This document shows positions 30,755 to 38,556 of a stretch of 64,000 nucleotides of DNA, in pieces. The notes under the pieces are model-generated. The model worked only from the letters and a program-made list of their open reading frames with translations. It searched no databases and was not told the DNA's origin. A program made the translations under genes and the position numbers. Each line of letters opens with the position of its first letter. The stretch's first letter is position 1. Origin of the DNA: Thioalkalivibrio sp. ALJ7 (lineage in GTDB: Bacteria > Pseudomonadota > Gammaproteobacteria > Ectothiorhodospirales > Ectothiorhodospiraceae); assembly GCF_000376865.1 (NCBI RefSeq), contig NZ_AQXQ01000007.1, forward strand, positions 1 to 64,000, given 5' to 3'.

Positions 30755-31798
30755 TCAGGCCGCCGCGATTCCGCGGTAGAGCCCGTCGATACGGGCACTG
30801 ATCTCGTCCACTACCTGCGGTTCCAGTTGGCCATTCAAGCGCGACCGAACGCGCAGGCGCTCCGGTGACTCGCCGACCAGGCGCGCCTCGAGGATCGCGG
30901 TGGTCTCAGGGTCCTCGCACCAGACGCGAGCAATATGCGAGCCCTCTACATGAAGGCGCAGACGGCCACAGGGCCCTCGCGTCTCGAACACGTGATTGTC
31001 GCGATTCACCCGAATACCGTCGCGCACGGCCGGGGATCCCTGCCCGTCCGCCAGGTCCGCAAGTTCCTCACGCCCCACCGCCAACCACTGTTCGATGGTG
31101 GCCGAATCCGGTGACAGATTCCGAGCCGGCACGCCAAAACGGCGTTCCAGGACCGTGCGTAGCGCACTTTCGATCTGAACCGGTTCGGGCACCTGCGGGC
31201 ACTGGCGCGCACAGTCCGTCATGCCCGTCTCCAGCGCCGGGCGCAGCCAATCTCGATACCCCTCGCTGGGGGCATTCACACAGGCGAGAAAACGCTCGAC
31301 CGGAAAATGGCGCAGGAAGCTCGCACCAAACACACAGCCTTCATTGAGCGTGGCCGCGCCCGTGCCCATGATCTTGCGCCCCTGAACCCAGACATCCTGC
31401 CCCCGCGCCTCCACACCCTGGATTCCTAGCTCGCGCAGCACATCCATCGCAATCCCCAAGCCCATCGCGAACAGGTGACGGTGGCCCTGAGCAAGGACAT
31501 GGCGCGGCTGAATCAGGAAGAAACAGGCCTGGTCGGCATCCACCCATACGGAACCGCCCCCCAGGGGGCGGCGCACCACCGGAACACCCTGGGCGGCACA
31601 GGCCGCCAGGTCGAGGTCGGCTTCCGCATCCTGGCTGGCACCGATCGAGATATGCGCCTCACGGGCATGCGCCCAGAGCAGACGCGGGGGGGCATCCGGC
31701 GAGGTAGTACCCGCCAGACCTGCGTAGAGCGCGTGGAGTTCTCCTGCGGAGCGGGCCCCGGCGTCGATCCACTCCGGGGTAACCGTCGATGCGACCAA
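30755..31798 (-). CDS. Second lipoate-protein ligase-like protein
   Basis: A 347-aa member of the biotin/lipoyl transferase fold. The lipoyl-AMP loop RRPLGGGSVW lies at 76-85 and the conserved lysine in GRKIMGTGAA at 142. A C-terminal domain of about 100 residues (VRDGIRVNRDNHVFETRGPC onward) resembles the accessory domain of LplA. It is clearly distinct from the sLpl(AB) gene at 37465-38556. It could be a second ligase, an octanoyl transferase or an amidotransferase moving lipoyl groups between LbpA proteins. It starts 3 bp after an unknown gene and precedes the receiver-like gene and proVWX, so it belongs to the transporter operon. Confidence 0.8.
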   Translation of the reverse strand: MVASTVTPEWIDAGARSAGELHALYAGLAGTTSPDAPPRLLWAHAREAHISIGASQDAEADLDLAACAAQGVPVVRRPLGGGSVWVDADQACFFLIQPRHVLAQGHRHLFAMGLGIAMDVLRELGIQGVEARGQDVWVQGRKIMGTGAATLNEGCVFGASFLRHFPVERFLACVNAPSEGYRDWLRPALETGMTDCARQCPQVPEPVQIESALRTVLERRFGVPARNLSPDSATIEQWLAVGREELADLADGQGSPAVRDGIRVNRDNHVFETRGPCGRLRLHVEGSHIARVWCEDPETTAILEARLVGESPERLRVRSRLNGQLEPQVVDEISARIDGLYRGIAAA

Positions 31799-31801
31799 AT
31801 T

Positions 31802-32230
31802 TCAGCCCTCGGTCTGATCCTGACCGGAACCGGCGTCACCGCCCTTGTCGTCCGCGCCGGGCTGGTAGAAGTAACGGAAGTAGAAGTCACTACGCGAGAG
31901 ATCCTCGTACAGCTTGGCGCGTTCCTCAACCCCGCTACGCATGATCTCGACCATCGCCATGGCCTGCTCGCCATCAATGATGTGGATCCCCCCGGTCAAC
32001 TCCTGATCGGTATCAAGGAAATGAGCGGCCAACTCCTCGGGCTCCTGGATGTACACCAGGAAAGACTTGCATTCGGGGTCCTCAAGGTCCAACGGCTGCA
32101 TCACGATCTTGCCAAGCCACGCCAGACGCGCGACTTGGTTGAACTGGTGGATATCGAGCTTCTTGCCCTTCTTGTACTTGTTAAGTTCGTTGCGGATCTC
32201 GCCAATATTGGCGATCTTCATCGATTTCAT
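31802..32230 (-). CDS. Unknown protein at the head of the lipoate-ligase/betaine-transporter operon
   Basis: A 142-aa soluble, charged protein (an internal ATG at 32221 would give 139 aa). It starts with a basic segment (KIANIGEIRNELNKYKKGKKLDIHQFNQVARLAWLG) and continues with LEDPECKSFLVYIQEPEELAAHFLDTDQELTGGIHIIDGEQAMAM; the last 20 residues are Gly/Asp-rich and likely disordered. One cysteine only. I do not recognise the family. It lies 3 bp before the ligase-like gene, so a functional link with lipoyl transfer is likely. A terminator separates it from the exported protein gene upstream. Confidence 0.7.
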   Translation of the reverse strand: MKSMKIANIGEIRNELNKYKKGKKLDIHQFNQVARLAWLGKIVMQPLDLEDPECKSFLVYIQEPEELAAHFLDTDQELTGGIHIIDGEQAMAMVEIMRSGVEERAKLYEDLSRSDFYFRYFYQPGADDKGGDAGSGQDQTEG

Positions 32231-32293
32231 GAGTGTGCATCCTGCCGCGGGTGTTGCGGGAGCATAAACAACTCCGCACCCCGGTCGTAAAAA

Positions 32294-32313
32294 AACCCCG
32301 GCGGACCGGGGTT
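32294..32313 (-). terminator. Intrinsic terminator after the exported unknown protein
   Basis: AACCCCGG and CCGGGGTT form an 8-bp stem with a CGGA loop. On the minus strand it is followed by a run of T (32288-32293). It divides the exported-protein gene from the 32230-27297 operon. Confidence 0.85.
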
Positions 32314-32383
32314 CTTGAGTGGGATACGCGGGAATTCCGCGCCCCTATTGCACCGTTCCCTGGCGCGTCAGATTTCTAACGGA

Positions 32384-33340
32384 TTACCAGTCGAATCCGT
32401 CGTCTTCCTCTTCTTCAAAGCCCCCGACTTCCCTCAGGGTCTCTTCCAGTGCCCCGGGAGAACTGCGCAGACGCATGAAGCTGTGATCCCCCAGCATGCG
32501 CAGGTCAGGGAAGTGCACTGCCTTGCGGAACCGCATGTGCAACGCCTCGATCTCGCCGCCTCGGACCAGGATCTCGATCGGAACCGTTGCGGTATGACGA
32601 AACTCGCCAACATCGACAATCCCCAGCTGGTGAAGGTCCGCCGAATCCTGCGCCGCCCCGTCCTCTTCTCTGACCGCCACACCAATCACCGTGACGTCCT
32701 GGCCGGGAATATCCACCCGGTAAACCTCGCTAACTCCGGCCACCCGACTACTCAGGTTGCGGTCCAGCTCGTCGAGTGCGGCCTGCCGCGACCCGTGGCT
32801 ACCCAACTCGTACGGCGCGTCAAAGCGCTCCATACCGAAGGTATAACGGTATCGGTTAAGGTCACGCTCGCTGAGGCCCTCCTCGGACCCGAATTCACGC
32901 TCAGAACCCAGCGTGTTCGCCAAACGATTCGTCACGTTTTCGACCGAGCCGTCCAGCCGATAGGCATGACGGAAATACTCCGGGTTGTTATAGCTCACCT
33001 GCAGGCCGCCATCGACCGCCGTCACGGACACACGGATCGGGGCGATGTAGCCGCCGCGTTCCTCGGAGCCGGCCACCGACAGCAGATCATCGTGGGTCAC
33101 CACGACCACATGCCGGTCGTCACTGACCGGGTATTCGCCCAGGAACCGGAAGTCGGCCCCCTCCAGACGCTCCCGCACACTGGCGGCCTCGGCGGAGACA
33201 TCCGTCCCCGATTCGGTGTAGGCCAGCACGAATGGCCGATACGTATCGGCCGCCACGGTCTGGCTGGCCGCGAACAGTGCAACCACCGCGACCATTCCGG
33301 CCGCACGCACATAGCCGCGCAAAGCATGAATTGCTCGCAT
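32384..33340 (-). CDS. Exported protein of unknown function in the sulfur cluster
   Basis: A 318-aa protein from the ATG at 33340 (AAAGGAGGA upstream). The signal peptide ends near TVAA (residue 31). The mature part is soluble, with DFRFLGEYPVSDDRHVVVVTHDDLL, GYIAPIRVSVTAVDGGLQVSYNNPEYFRHAYRLDG and a very acidic C-terminus (GGFEEEEDDGFDW). I suspect a duplicated DUF302-like fold but cannot confirm it. It lies between the FadL-type gene and the lipoate-ligase operon on the same strand, with its own terminator. Periplasmic location is inferred from the signal peptide. Confidence 0.65.
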   Translation of the reverse strand: MRAIHALRGYVRAAGMVAVVALFAASQTVAADTYRPFVLAYTESGTDVSAEAASVRERLEGADFRFLGEYPVSDDRHVVVVTHDDLLSVAGSEERGGYIAPIRVSVTAVDGGLQVSYNNPEYFRHAYRLDGSVENVTNRLANTLGSEREFGSEEGLSERDLNRYRYTFGMERFDAPYELGSHGSRQAALDELDRNLSSRVAGVSEVYRVDIPGQDVTVIGVAVREEDGAAQDSADLHQLGIVDVGEFRHTATVPIEILVRGGEIEALHMRFRKAVHFPDLRMLGDHSFMRLRSSPGALEETLREVGGFEEEEDDGFDW

Positions 33341-33545
33341 GGCATCCTCCTTTGAATTCTCTGGTAAATCCGAGCGAAATACTCGACAGAAAGAAGGGCC
33401 CGGGACGCACACCCAGTACGTCACGGACCTCGGCATCACCCGCCATCCCTGGCAGACCCAGCCTTCCCCTCAAGGCCGGCGCGCCCTCCCGGGCACACGA
33501 CACCGAAGCCCCGCGGCGGTCAGGCGACCGCCCCGGACCACCCCA

Positions 33546-34844
33546 TCAGAAGCGGTACGCGTACCCGATCTCGAGCTCGTACTGACGCATCTCGATCTCA
33601 ACATCTTGGCCGGGATCGAAAGCATTCGGGCCAGATACGCTCTGCCTCGGTGCATACATGGCAGCGAAGTTGATCTCGTGCTGCCCGAACTCCCGGGTGA
33701 ATCCGGCTGTAAAGTGATCAGTCATCACGGCAGGCGCCAAGATATTCAGTGTCACTTCATTCGAACTGATCGGATTCTCGCCGCGGTTATAGCCCACTCT
33801 CCAAACCCAGCCATTACCGCCGTCAATCTGAGCGCCGAACTTGAAGATATTCACATCATCCCAGCCGAAGCCTGCACCGCCATCGGCACCTAGCATGCCG
33901 GCCGTATTCGAATTAGAGACCGCGTCAATCTCCGAATACCGAATCTTCTGGTAATCGGCCGACAATGTGACGTTCGGTGTGACATCCAAAGAAAAGCCGA
34001 GTCCGTAGGTAGACGGGATATCAAATTCCCCACCATTGGCGAATAACCCTGCGTACTCGTCGAAGTCTCCAGCACGGATCTTGGAGCGATAACTCGCCCC
34101 GACACGCGCGCCCTCTGCGAGCTCCGCTTGAAATCCGATCTGCGCGCCATAACCCCAGCTGGAATCCGTACGTCCACTGCTAAGGTTTTCAGGATCGTCG
34201 CTCATCCCTCCAAAGGTACTAATGCCCTCAGCGCTGAAACGCTGGTAGCTAATGATCGGGCTAAACCCAACGCTGACCCTTCCATCCGCAAATTTTTGCG
34301 CGTAAGTCGGGATGATGGCGATCTGCTCAAGGTTAATCCCCGCCGAACCATCACAGAATGGACCCGTGTTGGATGGAGTATTCGGGTCCATCTGGCAAAC
34401 CTCATTCGAGAACGCCGGATAATCCGTATTCATGCCTCCGTTCCCAAGCAGGGCGATACCCCATGAACGGTTCTCATCAATCTGCTGGACAAACCCTAGC
34501 GAAGGGACAAAGAAGTCTTCGCTACCGCTGTCGACTTTCCCCGGTGCCAGGCCAAACGTACCCGGCTGGCCGGAAGGCATCCCCGAAACCTCGTACGAAC
34601 GCTCGGGGCGGAAATAGGCGACAGATGCGTCAAATCGAGTTTCCATGCCGGCGATGCCAGCGGGGTTGATGCCCGGTGCGTAGGCGTCCTGGGAGATTGC
34701 CATACCGACGCCTCCCATACCCTTTGCCTTGGTGCCATAGCCGTGCGCGAAATAGCCGTTGGTGGCTTGCGCGACGCCAGCGGAACCCATCGCCAGGCCG
34801 ACCGCGGCCGTCACCAGGCTGCGGCGAATGATGCGTGCTTCCAT
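33546..34844 (-). CDS. FadL/OmpP1/TodX-family outer-membrane channel
   Basis: A 432-aa outer-membrane beta-barrel protein. After a signal peptide ending VAQA, the mature N-terminus TNGYFAHGYGTKAKGMGGVGMA is the FadL hatch motif; amphipathic strands follow and the last strand ends in Phe (ELEIGYAYRF), as needed for barrel insertion. Family members carry hydrophobic compounds (fatty acids, aromatics) sideways through the barrel wall. Inside a sulfur-oxidation and lipoyl-assembly cluster, a hydrophobic sulfur species or a fatty-acid precursor of lipoate are candidate substrates; this is inference. The gene has about 280 bp of upstream DNA beyond the LipS terminator. Confidence 0.9.
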   Translation of the reverse strand: MEARIIRRSLVTAAVGLAMGSAGVAQATNGYFAHGYGTKAKGMGGVGMAISQDAYAPGINPAGIAGMETRFDASVAYFRPERSYEVSGMPSGQPGTFGLAPGKVDSGSEDFFVPSLGFVQQIDENRSWGIALLGNGGMNTDYPAFSNEVCQMDPNTPSNTGPFCDGSAGINLEQIAIIPTYAQKFADGRVSVGFSPIISYQRFSAEGISTFGGMSDDPENLSSGRTDSSWGYGAQIGFQAELAEGARVGASYRSKIRAGDFDEYAGLFANGGEFDIPSTYGLGFSLDVTPNVTLSADYQKIRYSEIDAVSNSNTAGMLGADGGAGFGWDDVNIFKFGAQIDGGNGWVWRVGYNRGENPISSNEVTLNILAPAVMTDHFTAGFTREFGQHEINFAAMYAPRQSVSGPNAFDPGQDVEIEMRQYELEIGYAYRF

Positions 34845-35079
34845 GTTGTATCTCCTTTGGTGGTCTTCTTGTTGTGATATGCGGACACCCCGGTTACGCG
34901 CGGCCCCCTTGTTTATGCCGCCGGTCCGGTTTGTACGGTGTCCCCACTACCCGCGTCACAGTGACCGACCGTGTCGCGAGTCTTTTCGGCAGGCGTGCTC
35001 AAGGACACTCGGGCGAATGGCCGTAAAAACCCTGCTCGAAACCTGAATATTCAAAAAGCCTTATTAACCCCCTGACATA

Positions 35080-35108
35080 CGAAAGCCCCGGGGGTGCCGG
35101 GGCTTTCG
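35080..35108 (-). terminator. Intrinsic terminator after the LipS-type gene
   Basis: CGAAAGCCCCGG and CCGGGGCTTTCG form a 12-bp stem with a short GGGTG-like loop, 20 bp past the stop at 35129. It ends the lipoyl-assembly operon before the FadL-type gene. Confidence 0.75.
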
Positions 35109-35128
35109 CGATACTACCACTGATAATT

Positions 35129-36301
35129 TCAGGCTGTCTTCTCGTCTTCCGCCTCGTCGGCGTCGAAGTCGAAGGTGCCGACATCCTCTCCGGCCATTTG
35201 CCGTTTGACGAACCCGACATCGGTCGAGTTGAGTGCAAACGGGAAGGACAGGATGTCCGTCGGACTGGAATCGCCGTAGGGCCGGTTGCAAGCCGAGACC
35301 TCCTCGTCCGACTTGCCGGGACAACCGGAGGTCTGGAACGGCTTGCCAGAAGCAATCAGCTCCTCGACTTCCGACTGCGGCAGACCGAAGTCCACCACCT
35401 GGCCATCCGCGTTGAACTTCATGTCGTCGATACGCCCCCCGGCGTAGTCGATCACGAAGCGGCCCAGCTGCACGCGGCGCCACTGGTCCCGCGGGACCGG
35501 GTTCCAGTCTTCCATCAGCGAGCCTTCTTCCGGGAAGAAGGCGAACATGTGGTTGTGGCCGCCCAGATCACGAATGCGCTGGCAGACCTGCAGGATCTCT
35601 TCCTCGGTCTCGCCCATGCCGCAGATCAGGTGCGCGCCAAACTTCTCGGGACCGAAGATCTCGGCGGCCCACTCGATGGACTGCCAGTACTTGTCCCAGC
35701 TATGCGGACTTTCGACCGCCTTGCCACGGGTGCGCTCGAAGATCTCCGGCGTCACCGCATCCAGCGCGACGGTGAAGATATCGGCACCCTTGTCCCGCAG
35801 GAGCTGGAGGTCTTCGTAGCTCATGGTGGTCGGGTTGGACAGGATCGACACCGGGATATGGTTGACCTCGGCGACCCAGCGCTCCAGAAGCTCGACGGTG
35901 TCGGCATCGGAATTCGGGTGCGTGATCATGGAGATGCACATGCGCTCGAACTGGCCGGCGTCGGCGTGGTTCTTCACGCGCTCGATCACCTCGTCGTACT
36001 TGGCGGTGGGCCAATCCACACGGATGAAATTGCGGTCGGCGTAGTCACGCGATTCCTCGCGATGACGCGCCAGCCCGCAGTAGGAGCAGTTCGCACGGCA
36101 GCCTTCCGGATACGTGACCAGGAGGTTCAGGCAGTGCGTGCAGGAGGTGCGATGCATGGTGCCCGGGACCAGACCCAGCGTGATCGCGGCGGCGGTGGAC
36201 ATCTGCACGTACTCCGGCGAACGCATGTCCGGGGTCTTGATGTGATAGTCCGGCCGATAAAAATTGATTGGCGCGACCATCTCTTCTGCGCTTGCACTCA
36301 T
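35129..36301 (-). CDS. lipS2: Radical SAM lipoyl-assembly protein of LipS2 type
   Basis: A 390-aa radical SAM protein. Start at the ATG at 36301, with GGAGGAATTTTC upstream. The SAM cluster motif is C68-x3-C72-x2-C75 (CRANCSYC), preceded by C54-x2-C57 (CTHC), which may ligate an auxiliary cluster. A paired gene lies at 38549-39730, with ligase and FAD protein between them. In archaea and sHdr bacteria, LipS1 and LipS2 together insert two sulfur atoms into octanoyl chains, replacing LipA. The number S1 or S2 is assigned from gene order as I remember it and could be reversed. It is the last gene of the lipoyl-assembly operon. Confidence 0.8.
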   Translation of the reverse strand: MSASAEEMVAPINFYRPDYHIKTPDMRSPEYVQMSTAAAITLGLVPGTMHRTSCTHCLNLLVTYPEGCRANCSYCGLARHREESRDYADRNFIRVDWPTAKYDEVIERVKNHADAGQFERMCISMITHPNSDADTVELLERWVAEVNHIPVSILSNPTTMSYEDLQLLRDKGADIFTVALDAVTPEIFERTRGKAVESPHSWDKYWQSIEWAAEIFGPEKFGAHLICGMGETEEEILQVCQRIRDLGGHNHMFAFFPEEGSLMEDWNPVPRDQWRRVQLGRFVIDYAGGRIDDMKFNADGQVVDFGLPQSEVEELIASGKPFQTSGCPGKSDEEVSACNRPYGDSSPTDILSFPFALNSTDVGFVKRQMAGEDVGTFDFDADEAEDEKTA

Positions 36302-36356
36302 GAAAATTCCTCCAGCGTTGTCTCGGGGATGCCGGGCATCCGTCGACCGTGGCCGC

Positions 36357-37445
36357 CTACGCGGCCCGGTCACCATCGTTGAAATACTCGGAAAATGCAA
36401 TCCATCCACGGCGCTGAGTGGCATCTTCCTGCGCCCGCGGGGTTCGCCAGTGTTCGTTGAGAAAGGCGCGGCGCTCGCAGGCCCGTTCCAGGGCCGGGCC
36501 ATACTGGTCGCGCATCTCTTCGTCGTAGTCGGGAAAGGCCTCGTCGTCGCCCTCCAGATGAGCGATCGCGGCCTCACCTGCCGCCTCGCCCGAAACAACC
36601 GCCGCGGCGATACCCGCACCGGTGATGGGATGCGTCAGGCCCGCCGCATCGCCCACAAACAGAACGTCGTCGGCCACCAGGGAATCCCTCAAACCGCCCA
36701 CCGGGATCGCCCCCCCGGTACGGTAGCGGATCTCCTCGCCCAGCAGTCCCTGCTCCACCAACTGGGCGTGCAGCGATTCCAGGGGAGCCTTCAGGTCGCC
36801 CGCAATGTCCTTGTCCGCACCTAGCCCCAGATTGGCCCACTCCCCCTTGGGAAACAGCCAAGCGTAGCCGCCTGGGTAGTCGTCCGACAACCAGACGTCG
36901 GTCGCGGTGTAGGACTTTTTCAGGGGCACGGTGTATTGCCGCGTCTGGACCACCGGCAGCGCCGGCAGGCCCAGCGACTCAGCCACCGGGGAATGAGGGC
37001 CATCCGCCGCGATCAACACGCGATACGCCACCTCGTGTTCACGGCCCGCATGCTTCACGCAGGCCACGTGCTTTTTAGCATCAACGGACACCAGCGGAGT
37101 AGAGGTGACCAGTTGCGCCCCGTTGGCCTCGGCGGCGCGAATGATGGCACGGTCAAACTCGCCGCGGTCGACCATCAAACCCGGGAAATCCGAATGCTCT
37201 ACCGCCCCGGACGGCAGGAAGCTCTGCATCGAATCGATACGTTGCAGCAAGACGCCGTCGGGCCGTGCATAGGCGCCCATCGGATTGGGGATGAATTCGG
37301 CACACTGTACTGGCTCGCCGAAGGCCTTGTTGCGCTCGACCGCGAGCACAGAGAGGCCCGCCTCCGCGCAGACCCGCGCAGCGGATGCGCCGCCCGGGCC
37401 CAGCCCCACAACCAGCACGTCGACAGAAGCGGGCAGCATCAGCAA
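36357..37445 (-). CDS. FAD-dependent oxidoreductase of the geranylgeranyl-reductase family (lipoyl operon)
   Basis: A 362-aa flavoprotein. The N-terminal Rossmann motif is VLVVGLGPGGASAARVCAEAG (a nearby ATG gives 360 aa). GADKDIAGDL and FVGDAAGLTHPITGAGIAAAV near 270-290 are the second FAD motif of the geranylgeranyl-reductase group. It lies between the sLpl(AB)-type gene and the second LipS-type gene. A similar flavoprotein, called LipT in descriptions I recall of sHdr-linked lipoyl assembly, is usually found there, perhaps supplying electrons to the radical SAM pair. The electron-donor role is inference. Confidence 0.82.
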   Translation of the reverse strand: MLMLPASVDVLVVGLGPGGASAARVCAEAGLSVLAVERNKAFGEPVQCAEFIPNPMGAYARPDGVLLQRIDSMQSFLPSGAVEHSDFPGLMVDRGEFDRAIIRAAEANGAQLVTSTPLVSVDAKKHVACVKHAGREHEVAYRVLIAADGPHSPVAESLGLPALPVVQTRQYTVPLKKSYTATDVWLSDDYPGGYAWLFPKGEWANLGLGADKDIAGDLKAPLESLHAQLVEQGLLGEEIRYRTGGAIPVGGLRDSLVADDVLFVGDAAGLTHPITGAGIAAAVVSGEAAGEAAIAHLEGDDEAFPDYDEEMRDQYGPALERACERRAFLNEHWRTPRAQEDATQRRGWIAFSEYFNDGDRAA

Positions 37446-37464
37446 AGGTTCCTGTCACGAATCA

Positions 37465-38556
37465 TTATTGCGCCGCCTGCTCGACCTCGGCCTGCGCCAG
37501 GGCCGACTGGATCGCCGCGACAAAATCGTCTGCGGTCAGCTGCAGCATCTCGACGTCCCGCTCGGCGAAAAACGCCCGCACGCGGTCTTCCATCTCGGCT
37601 TGCGGCGTATCGCGCATGGCCGCTTCCAGATCGGCAATCGTGCGGGCCGGCTTCACGAAGACATCGCCGGTAATCCACAGCTGCTTGAGTCGCCGACGCT
37701 CGGGGTCCAGCGCTACACCAACCCGCATCAGGCCACCGTCCGACTTGTAGATACTTTCGAGCATCGGGGCATCAGTCGCCGGACGGTTGCGCTGGTACAC
37801 CCACTCCTCGGTATCGATCTCCGCCAATGCCTCTTCGAAGGCACGCCGCTCTTCCGGCAGCAGATCGGCGGCTTCGGTGCGCACACCGAACTCCTCCGCG
37901 AAGGCGCGTGCGATGGCGTCCTTCACCACCTCCAGAGCCGGCATGTCCTCCAATAGCGTCGCCAGGTTCACGACCCGGTCCCGCGCGGACTCGATTGCCT
38001 TGTCGGAGAGCTTCTCGGCTGGAATGCGCAGGATGCGCAGCATGTCCTCGACATCGAATTCGATCAGCAGCGTGCCCTGATACATGATCGACTCGCCATC
38101 GAAGGCGCCGCCGGTACCGGATATCTTGCGGCCATCAACCTCGATGTCGTTGCGCGGGCGGAATTGCGCGTCCACACCCAGCGAGCGCATGCCTGCGGCC
38201 GCCGCGTTGCAGATACGCGAGGCGATCCGGCCCATGTCCGCCGTGCCGAGGAAGCGCTTGTCCAGGTACAGTTCCCAGCCGAGCTGCGTAGCATCGAAAT
38301 AGATCGCGCCGCCGCCGGTAATGCGGCGCTGGATCGCGATCCCGTGCTCCTTGCAGTATTCGGTGTTGATCTCCTGGTCGACGTTCTGGTGAAAACCCAC
38401 CAATGCGCAGGGCTGGAACTGAAGGAAACGCAGGGTATGCGGCGACACCCCCTCCTGGTGACTCTCCAGCAGGGAACGATTGAAGGCCATGTTCTCGGCA
38501 GCCGGACGCAGCCCGGTATCCAGGATGCGCAGGGTCGTTTGATCGCGCTCAGGCAT
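37465..38556 (-). CDS. sLpl(AB)-type lipoate:protein ligase
   Basis: A 363-aa ligase from the ATG at 38556 (GGGAGG upstream), overlapping the LipS1-type gene by 8 bp. It attaches octanoate or lipoate to the LbpA carrier lysine. The nucleotide-binding loop RRITGGG lies at 77-83, and the catalytic lysine is K144 in DGRKISGTGG. The C-terminal third carries the LplB-like accessory domain (YKSDGGLMRVGVALDPERRRLKQLWITGDVF). Fusion of LplA and LplB domains in one chain is the defining feature of the sLpl(AB) type found beside shdr-lbpA. In an operon with both LipS-type genes and the flavoprotein. Confidence 0.87.
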   Translation of the reverse strand: MPERDQTTLRILDTGLRPAAENMAFNRSLLESHQEGVSPHTLRFLQFQPCALVGFHQNVDQEINTEYCKEHGIAIQRRITGGGAIYFDATQLGWELYLDKRFLGTADMGRIASRICNAAAAGMRSLGVDAQFRPRNDIEVDGRKISGTGGAFDGESIMYQGTLLIEFDVEDMLRILRIPAEKLSDKAIESARDRVVNLATLLEDMPALEVVKDAIARAFAEEFGVRTEAADLLPEERRAFEEALAEIDTEEWVYQRNRPATDAPMLESIYKSDGGLMRVGVALDPERRRLKQLWITGDVFVKPARTIADLEAAMRDTPQAEMEDRVRAFFAERDVEMLQLTADDFVAAIQSALAQAEVEQAAQ

